Shown here piece after piece: positions 5,129 to 6,411 of a stretch of 6,411 nt of DNA (positions within the stretch are counted from its first letter, which is position 1; the number at the start of each line of letters is the position of its first letter). The notes under the pieces are model-generated. The model was not told the DNA's origin and made no database searches. It worked only from the letters and a program-made list of their open reading frames with translations. Position numbers and translations under genes: made by a program. This DNA comes from JBLFWJ01 sp047611425 (GTDB lineage: Bacteria > Bacteroidota > Bacteroidia > UBA10329), in the NCBI GenBank assembly GCA_047611425.1, contig JBLFWJ010000179.1:1-6411 (forward strand), read 5' to 3'.

Positions 5129-6411
5129 ATGAGCACACAGATAAAGATCAGAAAAGCACTAATCTCAGTTTTTAGCAAAGAGGGGTTGGGTCCGATTGTA
5201 AAGCGATTGGATGAGCTTGGTGTAGAGATCCTATCCACAGGCGGAACCAGAACATTTATCGAGAATCTAGGAATCAAGGTTCAGAAGGTAGAGGAGTTGA
5301 CCGAATACCCTTCTATTCTTGGTGGTCGAGTTAAAACACTTCACCCAAAAGTTTTTGGGGGGATTTTGGCTAGAAGAGAAGATGAAGGCGATGTACTTCA
5401 ATTGGATGAATTCGAGATTCCGACTATTGACTTAGTAATCGTTGATCTTTACCCTTTTGAGGATACCGTTGCAAGTGGTGCTCCTGAAGCAGATATTATC
5501 GAGAAGATTGATATCGGTGGTATTTCACTAATCCGAGCGGCAGCGAAAAACTTCAAGGATGTGATTATCGTGCCGTCCATGCATCAATATGGATACTTGA
5601 TGAATCTTCTGAATGCGGGAGATTATTCAATTTTGGAGCAACGTAGAGAATTGTCTCAAGCCGCATTTAATGTGACTAAAGACTATGATTCGGCCATTCA
5701 CGGGTACTTCGCTGGTGATAGTAGTTTTGGACATTCTGAATCTGAATCAACAGCACTTCGCTACGGTGAAAACCCACATCAAAAAGGGTGGTTCCATGGA
5801 AAGTTGAGCGAGTTGTTCGATCAATTACATGGAAAGGAATTGAGCTATAACAACCTTTTGGATGTTGATGCTGCTGTTAATCTTATTGCGGAATTCAACG
5901 ACCCTACGTTTGCCATTCTAAAGCATAATAACGCTTGTGGGTTGGCAACACGACCAATTCTGGTAGATGCCTATCGTGATGCGTTGGCTGGTGACCCAGT
6001 ATCTGCTTTTGGCGGAATCTTAATCACCAACCGTGAAATAGATTTGTCAACAGCAGAAGAGGTGAATAAGCTTTTCTGCGAGGTGGTGATTGCACCGTCA
6101 TACAATGCAGAGGCGTTGGAGGTTTTGAAGTCAAAGAAAAACCGAGTGATGCTTATTCAGAAGCAAGTTGGTTTTCCAAACAAACAATTTCGATCCTTGT
6201 TGAACGGAGTATTGGAGCAGGAAAAGGATCTTTCGATGGAAGATCGAACTCAGATGGAATCTGTTACGACAGCAAAACCAACAGAAACTGAATTGGCTGA
6301 CTTAGAGTTTGCAAACAAATTGGTGAAGCACACGAAGAGCAATACGATTGTGTTGGCAAAAAATGGTCAGTTATTGGCCAGCGGATGCGGAATGACAAGT
6401 CGAGTAGACGC
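5129..6411 (+). CDS. purH: Bifunctional AICAR transformylase/IMP cyclohydrolase (3' truncated)
   Basis: The frame is open from the ATG at 5129 to the window end, giving 427 complete codons. Members of this family run to about 510 residues, so roughly the last 80 are missing. PurH carries out the last two steps of purine synthesis in the cytoplasm: the C-terminal transformylase formylates AICAR with 10-formyl-tetrahydrofolate, and the N-terminal MGS-like domain closes the ring to IMP. The cyclohydrolase domain shows STGGT at 36-40, GGRVKTLHPK at 65-74 and DLYPF near 108-112. The transformylase shows RYGENPHQ at 211-218, the catalytic Lys-His pair in KHNNACG (K265, H266), and SAFGGI at 292-297. 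The ATG gives the expected IRKALISVFSK start of the family. No frameshift or missing catalytic residue is seen in the visible part. The neighbour is the divergent permease gene. In many Bacteroidota purH is followed by mreB and other cell-shape genes, which cannot be checked here. Confidence 0.97.
   Translation, partial: MSTQIKIRKALISVFSKEGLGPIVKRLDELGVEILSTGGTRTFIENLGIKVQKVEELTEYPSILGGRVKTLHPKVFGGILARREDEGDVLQLDEFEIPTIDLVIVDLYPFEDTVASGAPEADIIEKIDIGGISLIRAAAKNFKDVIIVPSMHQYGYLMNLLNAGDYSILEQRRELSQAAFNVTKDYDSAIHGYFAGDSSFGHSESESTALRYGENPHQKGWFHGKLSELFDQLHGKELSYNNLLDVDAAVNLIAEFNDPTFAILKHNNACGLATRPILVDAYRDALAGDPVSAFGGILITNREIDLSTAEEVNKLFCEVVIAPSYNAEALEVLKSKKNRVMLIQKQVGFPNKQFRSLLNGVLEQEKDLSMEDRTQMESVTTAKPTETELADLEFANKLVKHTKSNTIVLAKNGQLLASGCGMTSRVD

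Overview
The window is most likely chromosomal DNA from a member of the Bacteroidota, probably a marine or aquatic relative of the Flavobacteriales. The signs are an AT-leaning base composition, mostly weak or absent Shine-Dalgarno sequences, a perfect match to the Bacteroidota -7 promoter element (TAnnTTTG) at 2418-2425, and the protein families present: a dipeptidyl-peptidase IV-like S9 peptidase beside a POT peptide transporter, a SiaC/DUF1987 protein, a MacB-type permease with a Trp-rich insert, and PurH. The assignment is by family and style, not by a database match.

Layout. Bases 1-754 (+) are the 3' end of an S9 prolyl oligopeptidase/DPP-IV-like peptidase gene whose start lies outside the window. 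Nine bases after its stop comes a POT-family proton-coupled di/tripeptide symporter (764-2344, +), almost certainly in the same operon. A short promoter-bearing gap leads to a SiaC/DUF1987 regulatory protein (2461-2853, +), closed by a clean intrinsic terminator (2874-2901). Next is a predicted exported protein with tandem MORN/YwqK-like repeats (2922-3656, +). It converges, with a 10-base gap, on a MacB/FtsX-type ABC transporter permease on the minus strand (3667-4911). A 217-base divergent intergenic region (4912-5128) separates the permease from purH (5129-6411, +), which runs off the right end lacking roughly its last 80 residues.

How the genes work together. The peptidase and transporter form a peptide scavenging pair: the enzyme trims X-Pro/X-Ala dipeptides from peptides, and the symporter takes up di- and tripeptides. 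The SiaC-like gene looks like its own transcription unit, with no SiaB-type kinase or PP2C phosphatase partner in view. The repeat protein is an accessory envelope or exported protein of unknown role. The permease lacks an ATPase subunit gene here, so its partner must lie elsewhere. PurH is a housekeeping enzyme for the last two steps of IMP synthesis.

Overall this is ordinary core and accessory chromosome. I see no mobile element, CRISPR array, RNA gene or phage signature. The points most worth a second look are the orphan SiaC homolog, the exported repeat protein whose start sits 20 bases past a strong terminator, and a hairpin with two alternative 3' arms in the purH leader.
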